Assembly: GCA_002840155.1 (NCBI GenBank)
Contig: PGZH01000015.1
Location: 1 to 64,000 of the forward strand
Source of the DNA: Gammaproteobacteria bacterium HGW-Gammaproteobacteria-13
GTDB taxonomy: Bacteria > Pseudomonadota > Gammaproteobacteria > Pseudomonadales > Pseudomonadaceae
Direction: 5' to 3'
DNA length: 64,000 nt
Position 1 is the first letter of the stretch, and every line of letters begins with the position of its first letter. Both the position numbers and the translations under genes were made by a program. The notes beneath the pieces were generated by a model. That model saw nothing but the letters and a program-made list of their open reading frames with translations. It ran no database searches and was not told where the DNA came from. Below are positions 27,313 to 35,490 of the stretch, piece by piece.

Positions 27313-27482
27313 TACGCGCTGGGCTTAATAAAAGCTTTCAAGATTTCTTCACGGGAAGGCAGCTTGCGTTCACTGTCTGAGAGGGTCGTCTTGAAGCCTT
27401 CTAGACGCAGGCTGGCCAAATAGTTTGATTTGCGCGTCCGGGCCGCGTAGGCCTTCTTGGCCTCAAGGCTGATGGTACTCAT
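27312..27482 (-). CDS. ficA: Fic antitoxin (YhfG/FicA/VbhA type)
   Basis: A 56-residue antitoxin. It carries the class I inhibitory motif (S/T)xxxE(G/N) as SLRLEG at residues 24-29; the Glu blocks productive ATP binding in the partner Fic protein. The start at 27482 has GAGG upstream; a GTG start five codons earlier is possible. It is the first gene of the ficA-fic pair and overlaps fic by one base, the usual toxin-antitoxin order and coupling. Confidence 0.87.
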   Translation of the reverse strand: MSTISLEAKKAYAARTRKSNYLASLRLEGFKTTLSDSERKLPSREEILKAFIKPSA

Positions 27483-27592
27483 TGGGTTGAACCTCACATT
27501 GCGTTGGCCAGTGGAGTGTAGCCGATCTCCTTAAAGTGGCCTATTCCCCATCCTATTCAGTGACGGCATTGCTCGAAAGCAGCGACCTCGCC

Positions 27593-27934
27593 TCAATCAT
27601 CCCGCGTCAGCACTTCCAGCAGCTCGATCTCAAAGATCAGATTGGAGTGCGGCTTGATATGCGCGCCGAACTTGCGCTCGCCATAGCCCAGGTGCGACGG
27701 TACAAAAAGTTTACGTTTGCCGCCGACCTTCATGCCCATCAGCCCCTGGTCCCAGCCTTTGATCACCCGGCCGGTGCCGATCACGCACTGGAAGGCTTTG
27801 CCGCGATCATAGGAAGAGTCGAACTTGCTGCCATCTTCGAGAAATCCGTTGTACTGGGTGGTGATCAGCGCACCTTTGACCACTTCCTTGCCGTCACCCA
27901 GCTGAATATCTTCGATCACTAATTCGTTGTTCAT
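27593..27934 (-). CDS. FKBP-type peptidyl-prolyl cis-trans isomerase
   Basis: A 113-residue single FKBP domain without signal peptide, so cytoplasmic. Family residues are visible: GALITTQYNGFLEDGSKFDSS near residue 22, the core GTGRVIKGWDQGLMGMKVGGKRKL, and the terminal NLIFEIELLEV. It speeds proline isomerisation in protein folding. Of two adjacent ATGs, the second (27934) lies at better distance from GAGG. Confidence 0.93.
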   Translation of the reverse strand: MNNELVIEDIQLGDGKEVVKGALITTQYNGFLEDGSKFDSSYDRGKAFQCVIGTGRVIKGWDQGLMGMKVGGKRKLFVPSHLGYGERKFGAHIKPHSNLIFEIELLEVLTRDD

Positions 27935-27982
27935 CATGCACCTCGTCTAACAGGCCTGCTCACGGCCTGATTTGCAGAAAAC

Positions 27983-28495
27983 TCACTCGCCAGTCGGCTC
28001 CAGCACTGCCAGCAGTTCGGATAGCCGCGCTTCCAGTTGCGCCAGCTCGTTGGCGGCAATCGGCGCCAGCAGCCGCGCTTCATTCGCCACATGCGCGGTT
28101 ACCGCGCGGTCGATCAGTTCCAGCCCAGCCGGGGTCAACTGCACCAGCATGCTGCGCGCATCGCTGGGGTTGGCTATACGACTGACCAGGCAGGAGGCCT
28201 CCAGCTGCTGCAACTGCCGAGTCATGGTGCCGGAGGTGACCATCAGGGTCGAGAACAGCGTCGTCGGGGCCAGGCGGTAGGGCTCGCCGGAGCGGCGCAA
28301 GGTGGCCAGCACGTCAAATTCCCAAGAGGTCAGGCCAAAGCTGCTGAACAGTTTGTCCAGCTCACGCCGCAGCAGCGCTGCACAGCGCCCCAGCCGGCCG
28401 ATCACGCCCATGGGGCTGACATCCAGGTCCGGCCGCTCGCGATGCCACTGCTGGAGAATTGCATCGACCGCATCCATCTGTCGCTGGACTGCCAT
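27983..28495 (-). CDS. MarR family transcriptional regulator
   Basis: A 170-residue winged-helix regulator. The DNA-binding domain runs from about residue 50 to 120 (LTSWEFDVLATLRRSG; TLMVTSGTMTRQLQQLEASCLVSR; the wing RSMLVQLTPAGLEL). It is divergent from an EamA-family transporter gene, and two palindromic sites lie in the 82 bp between them. The simplest reading is a repressor of itself and the transporter, relieved by a small-molecule ligand. Confidence 0.9.
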   Translation of the reverse strand: MAVQRQMDAVDAILQQWHRERPDLDVSPMGVIGRLGRCAALLRRELDKLFSSFGLTSWEFDVLATLRRSGEPYRLAPTTLFSTLMVTSGTMTRQLQQLEASCLVSRIANPSDARSMLVQLTPAGLELIDRAVTAHVANEARLLAPIAANELAQLEARLSELLAVLEPTGE

Positions 28496-28516
28496 TGGCT
28501 TACCCCTGGAAATTTA

Positions 28517-28570
28517 TCTTGAACTCAAGACAAGTTGCTAATAGCCTCGCATTTTATCTTGAATGCGAGA
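28517..28570. promoter_or_regulatory. Two probable MarR operator sites
   Basis: TCTTGAACTCAAGA (28517-28530) is a perfect 14-bp palindrome. TCTTGAATGCGAGA (28557-28570) is a near copy, centred 40 bp away. Both are preceded by TTTA and followed by CAA. They fill the divergent promoter region between the MarR gene and the transporter gene. Confidence 0.75.
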
Positions 28571-28577
28571 CAAATGC

Positions 28578-29513
28578 ATGGACCGCTCAGCATCGCGTAG
28601 CACCTGGCTGGATGTGCTGATCACGGCTTTGGCACCGGCCATCTGGGGCTCGACCTATATTGTCACCACCGAAATCCTGCCGCCGGAACGGCCGTTTACC
28701 GCCGCACTGCTACGCGCCCTGCCCGCCGGCCTGCTGTTAGTGCTGTACAGCCGCTACCTGCCCAGACGCAGCGAATGGCCGCGTTTGCTGGTGTTGGCGG
28801 CGCTGAATATCGGCTTCTTCCAGGCGCTGCTGTTTGTCGCCGCGTACCGCTTGCCGGGCGGTTTGGCGGCGGTGGTTGGGGCGATTCAACCACTGCTGGT
28901 GATGGGCCTGGTGTGGTCAATGGATCAGCAGAGGCCGGCCTCTGTGGCGGTTGCCGCCAGTGTGGTGGGTATCGCCGGCATGGCCGCACTGTTGCTGGCG
29001 CCTGGAGCGAGCTGGGACCCGATCGGGATTGCCGCCGCCTTTATCGGCACCGCCTGCATGGCCAGCGGCACGTACCTGACGCGGCGTTGGCGGCCGACTG
29101 TGCCGCTGCTGGCGTTTACCGGCTGGCAGTTGCTGATTGGCGGCCTGTTCCTGCTGCCGGTGGCCTGGCTGATCGACCCGCCGCTGCCGCAGCTAAGCCC
29201 GTTGCAGTGGCTGGGCTACGCCTATCTGTCGCTGTTCGGCGCGCTGCTGGCCTATGTGCTGTGGTTTCGCGGTATTGCTCGCCTAGCACCAGTGGCGGTG
29301 TCGTCGCTGGGGTTGCTTAGCCCGCTGGTGGCGGTGCTGCTGGGCTGGGCATTGCTCGGGCAGAGCATCACCGGCGTGGCGCTGCTGGGGTTGATCGCGG
29401 TACTCGGCAGCATCCTGGCGGTGCAATGGGCCGCAGCGGCGAAGCCGGCTGTTGCCGCGCCGCATGTTAAAGTCGCGCGCTGCGTAACCACGACGACCCA
29501 AGGCGACAACTAG
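28578..29513 (+). CDS. EamA (DMT) family transporter
   Basis: A 311-residue inner-membrane protein with ten predicted helices in two EamA repeats. The first repeat begins at ALAPAIWGSTYIVTTEILP and the second with GTACMASGTYLTRRW near residue 155. Members export metabolites or drugs. It is probably controlled by the divergent MarR gene. An in-frame ATG lies five codons upstream (28563), within the second operator, so the start is uncertain. Confidence 0.87.
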   Translation: MDRSASRSTWLDVLITALAPAIWGSTYIVTTEILPPERPFTAALLRALPAGLLLVLYSRYLPRRSEWPRLLVLAALNIGFFQALLFVAAYRLPGGLAAVVGAIQPLLVMGLVWSMDQQRPASVAVAASVVGIAGMAALLLAPGASWDPIGIAAAFIGTACMASGTYLTRRWRPTVPLLAFTGWQLLIGGLFLLPVAWLIDPPLPQLSPLQWLGYAYLSLFGALLAYVLWFRGIARLAPVAVSSLGLLSPLVAVLLGWALLGQSITGVALLGLIAVLGSILAVQWAAAAKPAVAAPHVKVARCVTTTTQGDN

Positions 29514-29518
29514 CGACC

Positions 29519-30529
29519 ATGCAAACCCCGGCATTTACTGGCGAACTGGAAGACTGGAACACCCTGAACAACAGCATCGGCTTCCCCGAGCTGCTGATCG
29601 GCAATGGCGCGAGCCTGGCGGTATGGCGCAAGTTCGCCTACTTCTCGCTGTTCGACGAAGCGCAGACCACGCGCAATCGGCCGCTTAGCGCGACCGAGCT
29701 CAGCGTGTTCCGCGCCCTGGATACCAGCAACTTCGAACAGGTGCTCAGCGCGCTGAAGAACAGCATCCGGGTCAATGCCGCGCTGACCATCAACTCGTCC
29801 TCACCGCGCCATCGCTACTTCGCCATCAAGGAAGCGCTGATCCACGCCGTGCGCGCGGTGCATATTCCCTGGAGCCAGATGCAGGCTGATAGCCTGGCAC
29901 GGATCAACACTGCGCTTAGCCAATTCCAGACGGTGTATTCCGGCAATTACGACCTGCTCAACTACTGGGCCGTTATGCAGGCCCCGGAAGCGTTTGAAGA
30001 TATGTTCAGAGGCGTGGATTCAACCTTCGCCCCCGGCGACTGCCAGCGCCAGGGCAACGCCACACGCATGCTCTACCTGCACGGCGGCATGCACCTGGTA
30101 AAGAACATCGACGGCAGCACGCGCATTCTCAATTCATCGGAAAGCACCTTGCTGGCCAGTTTCGCCATCAACCAGCTGGGCGATATTCCGCTGTTCGTCA
30201 ACGAAGGCAGCAGCGCAGACAAGCTCAAGGCCATCCGCAGTTCCGACTATCTGTCGTTCTGCTACAGCCAGCTGGCGCAAGCCAAGGACAGCCTATGCAT
30301 CTTCGGCCACAGCCTGGCGGCGCAGGACCAGCACCTTATCCAGGCCTTGCAGCAGGCCGGATTGAAAACCCTGGCGATCTCGATCTACCCGCACAACCCG
30401 CTGTTTATCGCGCAGCAGAAGCAGCACTACGCCAGCCTGTTCGCCGAGCAGAATGTCGAGCTGCACTTCTTCGATGCGCTAAGCCATCCGCTGGGTGATC
30501 CGGCACTGCGCATCTCAGCTAGCGCTTAG
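29519..30529 (+). CDS. DUF4917 family protein, possibly SIR2-like fold
   Basis: A 336-residue protein matching the DUF4917 family. It contains LLIGNGAS near residue 26, YLHGGMH near residue 188 and IFGHSL near residue 261. These resemble the nucleotide-binding loop, catalytic His segment and terminal loop of SIR2-like NADases, but that link is my inference. There is no signal peptide or membrane segment. It starts 5 bp after the transporter gene. Its 3' end overlaps the convergent RHH gene by 4 bp. Confidence 0.72.
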   Translation: MQTPAFTGELEDWNTLNNSIGFPELLIGNGASLAVWRKFAYFSLFDEAQTTRNRPLSATELSVFRALDTSNFEQVLSALKNSIRVNAALTINSSSPRHRYFAIKEALIHAVRAVHIPWSQMQADSLARINTALSQFQTVYSGNYDLLNYWAVMQAPEAFEDMFRGVDSTFAPGDCQRQGNATRMLYLHGGMHLVKNIDGSTRILNSSESTLLASFAINQLGDIPLFVNEGSSADKLKAIRSSDYLSFCYSQLAQAKDSLCIFGHSLAAQDQHLIQALQQAGLKTLAISIYPHNPLFIAQQKQHYASLFAEQNVELHFFDALSHPLGDPALRISASA

Positions 30530-30828
30530 GACTGGATCGCCCGTACCAAGGCCAGCTCAGTCGGAACACGGCGCTGGCTAAGGTAGCGGGTGCAACTGAC
30601 GCGCAGAAACGAGGCGAAATTCACCACCTCACCGCGATAGTCCATCACCTCGTCATACAGCTTGGTGATCAGCTGATTGGTGGTCATGCCGTCGACTTCG
30701 GCGATTTCGCGCAGGATGTCCCAGAACTGGTTTTCCAGGCGCAGGGTGGTGACCACGCCACGTATACGCAGCGAGCGGGCACGGGATTCGTAGAGAATCG
30801 GATCGGCTTTGACATACAGCTCGCACAT
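30526..30828 (-). CDS. Ribbon-helix-helix domain-containing protein
   Basis: A 100-residue protein with a C-terminal RHH_4-type fold: RGVVTTLRLENQFWDILREIAEVDGMTTNQLITKLYDEV. The beta strand and two helices of the DNA-binding motif are clear. The start at 30828 (MCELYVKADPIL) follows GAGGAGTC. It is likely a small transcription factor of unknown target, conserved in pseudomonads as far as I recall. Confidence 0.8.
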   Translation of the reverse strand: MCELYVKADPILYESRARSLRIRGVVTTLRLENQFWDILREIAEVDGMTTNQLITKLYDEVMDYRGEVVNFASFLRVSCTRYLSQRRVPTELALVRAIQS

Positions 30829-30875
30829 GGCGACTCCTCGACGACAGAGGCCTGCAAGCAGGCCCTCATACATGC

Positions 30876-30936
30876 GTAGCCCGGATGCAATCCGGGACCC
30901 TCACTGCAGGCGCTCCCCGGATTTCATCCGGGCTAC
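30876..30936. repeat. REP-like palindromic element
   Basis: GTAGCCCGGATGCAATCCGGG and its near-inverted partner CCCCGGATTTCATCCGGGCTAC face each other over about 15 nt, between the RHH and DJ-1 genes. This is a widespread intergenic REP type. Confidence 0.8.
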
Positions 30937-30952
30937 GGGCTTACCCAGATAC

Positions 30953-31534
30953 TTATAGCGTGATCTGCGTACCGAGCACGCCGAGGAATGCCGCCAGCCA
31001 GTTGGGATGCGCCGGCCAGGCCGGAGCGGTGACCAGATTGCCCTGCACATGGGCCTGGTCCACGGCGATATCGATATAGCGCCCGCCTGCAAGGGTGACT
31101 TCCGGGCCACAGGCCGGGTAAGCACTGCACTCGCGGCCTTTAAGCACGCCAGCAGCAGCGAGCAATTGCGCGCCATGGCAGACCGCTGCAATCGGTTTGC
31201 CGGCCTTATCGAAGGCCTGCACCAGCGCCAGCACCTGAGCGTTCAGGCGCAGGTACTCCGGGGCGCGGCCACCGGGGATCAACAGGGCGTCGTAGTTTTC
31301 AGCGTTGACCTGGGCGAAATCGAAGTTGAGGGCAAAGTTGTGCCCGGGCTTCTCGCTGTAGGTCTGCTCACCTTCAAAATCGTGGATGGCGGTGCGCACA
31401 CTCTGCCCAGCGGTCTTGTCAGGGCACACAGCGTGCACCTGGTGACCGACCATCAACAGTGCCTGAAACGGCACCATCACTTCGTAGTCTTCGACGTAGT
31501 CGCCGACCAGCATGAGAATCTTCTTCGCTGCCAT
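30953..31534 (-). CDS. DJ-1/PfpI family protein
   Basis: A 193-residue protein of the DJ-1/PfpI class I glutamine-amidotransferase-like superfamily. The nucleophile elbow [14 protein letters not shown] (Cys near residue 119, followed by His) and [13 protein letters not shown] with the partner Glu are present. Members are glyoxalase III-type enzymes, proteases or stress proteins; the activity here cannot be chosen. The start is preceded by GGGAG. Confidence 0.88.
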   Translation of the reverse strand: MAAKKILMLVGDYVEDYEVMVPFQALLMVGHQVHAVCPDKTAGQSVRTAIHDFEGEQTYSEKPGHNFALNFDFAQVNAENYDALLIPGGRAPEYLRLNAQVLALVQAFDKAGKPIAAVCHGAQLLAAAGVLKGRECSAYPACGPEVTLAGGRYIDIAVDQAHVQGNLVTAPAWPAHPNWLAAFLGVLGTQITL

Positions 31535-31627
31535 GTGCCTGCTCCCTTTCTGAATTGAGAAGCACAGAGTGTTATCCCGATCCGCCCAGCGCGGGTAATA
31601 ACCCGGTACTACAGGGCAGATGGCGGG

Positions 31628-32440
31628 CTAGTAGCGGCTCTTGAACGACTCAGAGATGATGAAAGGCTCGAATATCGGCCCCGAACGAATATGGTTCATC
31701 AGATCCCAATAACAGGCCTGAGATAACGGGTCTTTTAATCCATCAGGGTACTGGTATGCATAGCGATAGTACTCAGTCTGGTCATGAGTATAACTACGCC
31801 GAAACTCAGGCAGCAGGTAGGTCTGGATGCCCCAAAGAATATTATTCAGGTGCTCGGCAATAGCGCTCGAATGGTAGAGGCCAACATCATTATGAAAGTG
31901 CTCATAAATGTCGTTCTGCACTAGGATCACATCGTGCATTTCAACAGGGGCATCAGCTTTGGCAAGAAGCTCCTTGAGATCCATTGCAATGCCGACGGAA
32001 CGCAGAAAATTGTGCTTGGATAAATTCCCAGCAATGCAGTGCAAAGACCACCGAGTTAATCGAAGCACAACCTGCTTGTTTATTGATGGAAGCCAGACAT
32101 CCACTTCCATCTCAGTTTCGAGCCAACTCGCAAAGCTTTCAGCTGCCAGTTTCAGATCATTCACTGAACCATTTACGTCAAAGCTCGGTTGAGTCGAAAT
32201 ATCTCTGACGGCCCGAAGAAAGGCCTTTGGCTGTACTGGAGCCTCCACTTTGCCGTCGGTTTTGGAGAGGAAATCCACTAATGCAATTGCAAAGAACCGA
32301 TGATGGGTCATGGTTCGAAATAAGATGTTTTGGTGGCATTGAGTCCCCAAAACGTCAAACATTTCCCGATTAACCATGGACTTGATGAGATCCACTACGG
32401 CTAGCAGGTAGATAACTTCATGCTCAATGTTGCTTTTCAT
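31628..32440 (-). CDS. Hypothetical protein, probably acquired
   Basis: A 270-residue protein (MKSNIEHEVIYLLAVVDLI...) that I do not recognise. It looks soluble and mostly helical, with several His/aromatic clusters (MTHHRFFAIALVDFLSK; NDIYEHFHNDVGLYHSS). There is no signal peptide. The gene is markedly more AT-rich than its surroundings, has no clear Shine-Dalgarno, and sits alone between core genes, which suggests horizontal acquisition. A start 16 codons upstream (32488) is possible. Confidence 0.6.
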   Translation of the reverse strand: MKSNIEHEVIYLLAVVDLIKSMVNREMFDVLGTQCHQNILFRTMTHHRFFAIALVDFLSKTDGKVEAPVQPKAFLRAVRDISTQPSFDVNGSVNDLKLAAESFASWLETEMEVDVWLPSINKQVVLRLTRWSLHCIAGNLSKHNFLRSVGIAMDLKELLAKADAPVEMHDVILVQNDIYEHFHNDVGLYHSSAIAEHLNNILWGIQTYLLPEFRRSYTHDQTEYYRYAYQYPDGLKDPLSQACYWDLMNHIRSGPIFEPFIISESFKSRY

Positions 32441-32587
32441 GAGTCCATACCTGTCTTTCAGAATCTTAGACGCACTAGCTTGTAACACCCCATCTCAAGG
32501 GCTTTATTGGGTACTTAGCCCAAAGCAGATGGTTATCCAATAACCTGCTGGCTGGGCTTCGGCAAGAAGCCCAGCACGGTGGCTGGA

Positions 32588-33001
32588 TTATTCCAGCACC
32601 TCTTCATCACGCAGCAGCACATAGGTGCAGCCGCTGTCGTCTTCCAGGTAGTCGTGCACATAGAACATCACGACTTCACCTAGGCCGGGCTGGGCGGCCA
32701 CGTAGTCTCCGATGTCCACAGCGAAATGGCCCTTGGAGCCTGGCTTGGCTTCGCATTCGATGCGCGCATTGACGAACAGCTCAGGCGCGCTGTCGCCGAA
32801 ATAATCTTCACGCTCTGCTGCATCCCAGTCGGCCGGAGCCTCGAACGGGCCACAGAACAGCACCTTGGCATCACCCAGATCCACTTCCTCAGCTTCCGGG
32901 TCCTGATCATCGGCGCGGTAGACCGTGCAGTCCTGCGCTTCAGGGTTTTCCAGAATGGCCAGACGGGCCGCCAGTTGTTGCTCAGTATCCATAGGGGGCA
33001 T
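32588..33001 (-). CDS. Hypothetical acidic protein
   Basis: A 137-residue strongly acidic protein with no recognised domain, e.g. VYRADDQDPEAEEVDLGDAKVLFCGPF and the C-terminal DYLEDDSGCTYVLLRDEEVLE. There are no membrane or signal segments. The ATG at 33001 has GGAG seven bases upstream; a second ATG three codons in has none. Function unknown. Confidence 0.65.
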   Translation of the reverse strand: MPPMDTEQQLAARLAILENPEAQDCTVYRADDQDPEAEEVDLGDAKVLFCGPFEAPADWDAAEREDYFGDSAPELFVNARIECEAKPGSKGHFAVDIGDYVAAQPGLGEVVMFYVHDYLEDDSGCTYVLLRDEEVLE

Positions 33002-33029
33002 AGCTATCTCCGAGCGTTTTGGCGTTTAT

Positions 33030-33169
33030 GAGGGCATCTACAAACTACTGCGCTCGGCCATGCTGCGTTGAAATCAGCCTCAAAATGCTCATGTACAACT
33101 CGTACACTGCGCTTTTTCGGCTGATTTCGCCTTGCCTGGCCTTCGCTCGCTACGTTTGTAACCACCCTC
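33030..33169. repeat. 140-bp imperfect palindromic element, copy 2
   Basis: The ends form an inverted repeat (GAGGGCATCTACAAAC / GTTTGTAACCACCCTC, 12 of 16 matching), and the inner stem is GAAATCAGC / GCTGATTTC. It shares AATGCTCATGTAC and the following GTACACT with copy 1 at 2961-3101, while its stem sequences differ and still pair. It occupies the gap between the acidic hypothetical gene and the hemolysin-family gene; the rest of that gap (33170-33356) shows nothing. Confidence 0.7.
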
Positions 33170-33356
33170 TAAGGTCAGGGCAAATCAAACCTGCAGTCAT
33201 CCTGCAAGTAGGACTTCGCAGGCTATGGGCTGATGCGGTTGCAGCGCAAGCAATGAAATGCCGGCAGCTCCCTCGCACAGAATATTTCGCGACTTAATTT
33301 GCCGTTAAGCCTGGACACCGAAACTCACACCCAAGTTCTCAGAAGAGGTTCCTGTT

Positions 33357-34046
33357 ATGGAGCTGCCTTGGGTGTATCACGACACTGCACTTGCACAAAT
33401 TGGCCGCGAGCAGCCGCTCAGTCTCTATCTGGCCAACGCCGCCAGCCCGCGCCGAGCGGGGATTGAAGCCTTTATCGGCGAGCGCTTCGCCGCTCAGCAT
33501 CAGGCGCGCATCCGCCATTTCATGCCCTGCCTGCTCAGCCTGGAAGACCACGACGGGCAACTGCTCGGCGCGGTGGGCCTGCGCAGCGCCGCCAGTGGCC
33601 CGCTGTTCCTTGAGCGCTACCTGCAACAACCAGCCGAACAGGTGATTGGCGCGCAGCAGGTCGTCAATGCGCCACAGCGCACGCAACTGGTGGAGGTCGG
33701 CAATCTGGCCGCCGGCAGCCCTGGCGCAGCACGCCTGCTGATCGTTGCGCTGACCGATCTGCTAGTGGCCCTGGGTTATCGCTGGGTGTGCTTCACCGGC
33801 ACCCTGGCCCTGCTCAACAGCTTTCAGCGCCTGGGCCTGACGCCTTTGCCGCTGGGCCCGGCAAACCCAGATTGCCTGGGCGATGAACTGGCGGACTGGG
33901 GCAGCTACTACGCCAACCAACCGCAGGTGATGGCTGGCGACATCTACGCCGGCCATCAGCGTCTGCTGCAGTTGGGCGCTTACCCACGCCTGGCTCATCA
34001 AGCCTTTTATGCCCTGGAGGACATGCCTGATGTGGCCTGCCGCTGA
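33357..34046 (+). CDS. Thermostable hemolysin family protein (GNAT-like fold)
   Basis: A 229-residue protein of the T_hemolysin family, named after Vibrio delta-VPH but best seen as a possible acyltransferase-like fold. Family blocks include RFAAQHQARIRHFMPCLLSLED near residue 43 and VEVGNLAAGSPGAARLLIVAL near residue 112, followed by GYRWVCFTGT. There is no signal peptide, which argues against a secreted toxin. It is the first gene of a tight operon; the AMP-ligase start lies inside its last 17 bp. Confidence 0.8.
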   Translation: MELPWVYHDTALAQIGREQPLSLYLANAASPRRAGIEAFIGERFAAQHQARIRHFMPCLLSLEDHDGQLLGAVGLRSAASGPLFLERYLQQPAEQVIGAQQVVNAPQRTQLVEVGNLAAGSPGAARLLIVALTDLLVALGYRWVCFTGTLALLNSFQRLGLTPLPLGPANPDCLGDELADWGSYYANQPQVMAGDIYAGHQRLLQLGAYPRLAHQAFYALEDMPDVACR

Positions 34047-35490
34047 ATCATTGTTCAACCGTCTGGCCGCCCTCGGCGATGCCATTGCCCTGCGCGAAGG
34101 CGAGCGAGAACTGAGCTACGCCCAACTACTGAGCGAGGTCGCACAACGCAGCACGCAACTGCAGCAACTCGGCGCCCGGCGGGTTGCCCTGGCCCTGGAT
34201 AATGGTATTGACTGGGTGCTCTGGGACCTGGCCGCCCTGCATGCCGGGCTGGTCTGCGTGCCGCTGCCGGGGTTCTTCTCCAGCAGTCAGCAGGTGCATG
34301 TGCTGGACAGCGCCGGTATCGACTGCCTGATCAGCGCCCAGCCCCACGCCGGCTTCGCCCAGGCTGTGCCCGGCGTGCACCTGCGATCTGTAGTGCAGGC
34401 TGCTGATCTGCATGCCGGCACCTGCAAGATCACCTACACCTCTGGCACCACCGGCCAACCCAAGGGCGTGTGCCTGGATATCGCCACGCAACTGGCGGTG
34501 GCGCAGAGCCTGGTGCAGGCCAGCGCCAGCTGCAAGGTCGAACGCCACCTGTGCGTACTGCCGCTGGCCACCCTGCTAGAGAATATCGCCGGGGTTTATG
34601 CACCCCTGCTGGCCGGGGCGCAGATCGAGTTGATGCCCATGGCGCAGATCGGCCTGCTGGGTGCCAGCCAGTTCGACCTGCCGCGCTTTCTCGGCGCCCT
34701 GGCCCAGGCACAGCCCAATAGCCTGATCCTGCTGCCGCAATTGCTGCTGGCCCTGGTCAGCGCCGCCGAACGCGGCCTGCAGGTGCCGGGTTGCTTGCGC
34801 TTTATCGCCGTCGGTGGTGGCCGCGTCGCCAACCAGTTGCTGCAACGCGCCGACGCCCTGGGGCTGCAGGTGTTCGAGGGCTACGGCCTGTCCGAGTGCG
34901 CCTCGGTGGTGTGCCTGAACACCCCGGAAAACCGCCGTATCGGCACCGTCGGCCAACCGTTGCCGCACCTGCAGGTGCGCTTGGGCACGGACGGCGAAGT
35001 GCAGGTCAAAGGCCCACGCCTGCTCGGTTACTTGGGCGAGCAAAGCCCATCAGAAGAATGGCTGAGTACCGGCGATCTGGGCCATTTCGACGGCAAATAC
35101 CTTGTGCTGCACGGGCGCAAAAAGCACCAGTTCATCACCGCCTTCGGCCGCAACGTCAACCCGGAATGGGTCGAGGCCGAGCTGGTACAACAGCTGCCGA
35201 TTGCCCAGGCCTGGCTGCACGGCGAAGCCCTGCCCGGCAACGTTGCCGTGCTGGTGCCGCGCTTCCCGACTACCAGCGACAGCCAACTGGCCGAAGCCGT
35301 GGCCAGCGCCAACCAGGCCCTGCCCGACTACGCCCGCGTGCACCACTGGCTGCGCGCCGCACAGCCTTTCAGCAGCGCCAACCAGCTGGCCACCAACAAT
35401 GGCCGCCTGCGCCGTAACGCCCTGCTCAACCATTACCAAAGTGCCATCGCGCAACTGATGGCCACTGAATCCTGCTACGGAGATGCCTGA
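34030..35490 (+). CDS. AMP-binding (acyl-adenylate-forming) enzyme
   Basis: A 486-residue ANL-superfamily ligase. Core motifs are the P-loop TYTSGTTGQPKGV near residue 137, FEGYGLSECAS near residue 282 and STGDLG near residue 345, then the hinge region HGRKKHQFITAFGRNVNPEW. The C-terminal motif that normally carries the catalytic A10 lysine (GK) reads NNGRLRR, with Arg459 in its place. It likely activates a carboxylic acid as the acyl-AMP; whether CoA is the acceptor is unclear. The start at 34030 is supported by GGAGGA. Confidence 0.86.
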   Translation: MWPAAESLFNRLAALGDAIALREGERELSYAQLLSEVAQRSTQLQQLGARRVALALDNGIDWVLWDLAALHAGLVCVPLPGFFSSSQQVHVLDSAGIDCLISAQPHAGFAQAVPGVHLRSVVQAADLHAGTCKITYTSGTTGQPKGVCLDIATQLAVAQSLVQASASCKVERHLCVLPLATLLENIAGVYAPLLAGAQIELMPMAQIGLLGASQFDLPRFLGALAQAQPNSLILLPQLLLALVSAAERGLQVPGCLRFIAVGGGRVANQLLQRADALGLQVFEGYGLSECASVVCLNTPENRRIGTVGQPLPHLQVRLGTDGEVQVKGPRLLGYLGEQSPSEEWLSTGDLGHFDGKYLVLHGRKKHQFITAFGRNVNPEWVEAELVQQLPIAQAWLHGEALPGNVAVLVPRFPTTSDSQLAEAVASANQALPDYARVHHWLRAAQPFSSANQLATNNGRLRRNALLNHYQSAIAQLMATESCYGDA

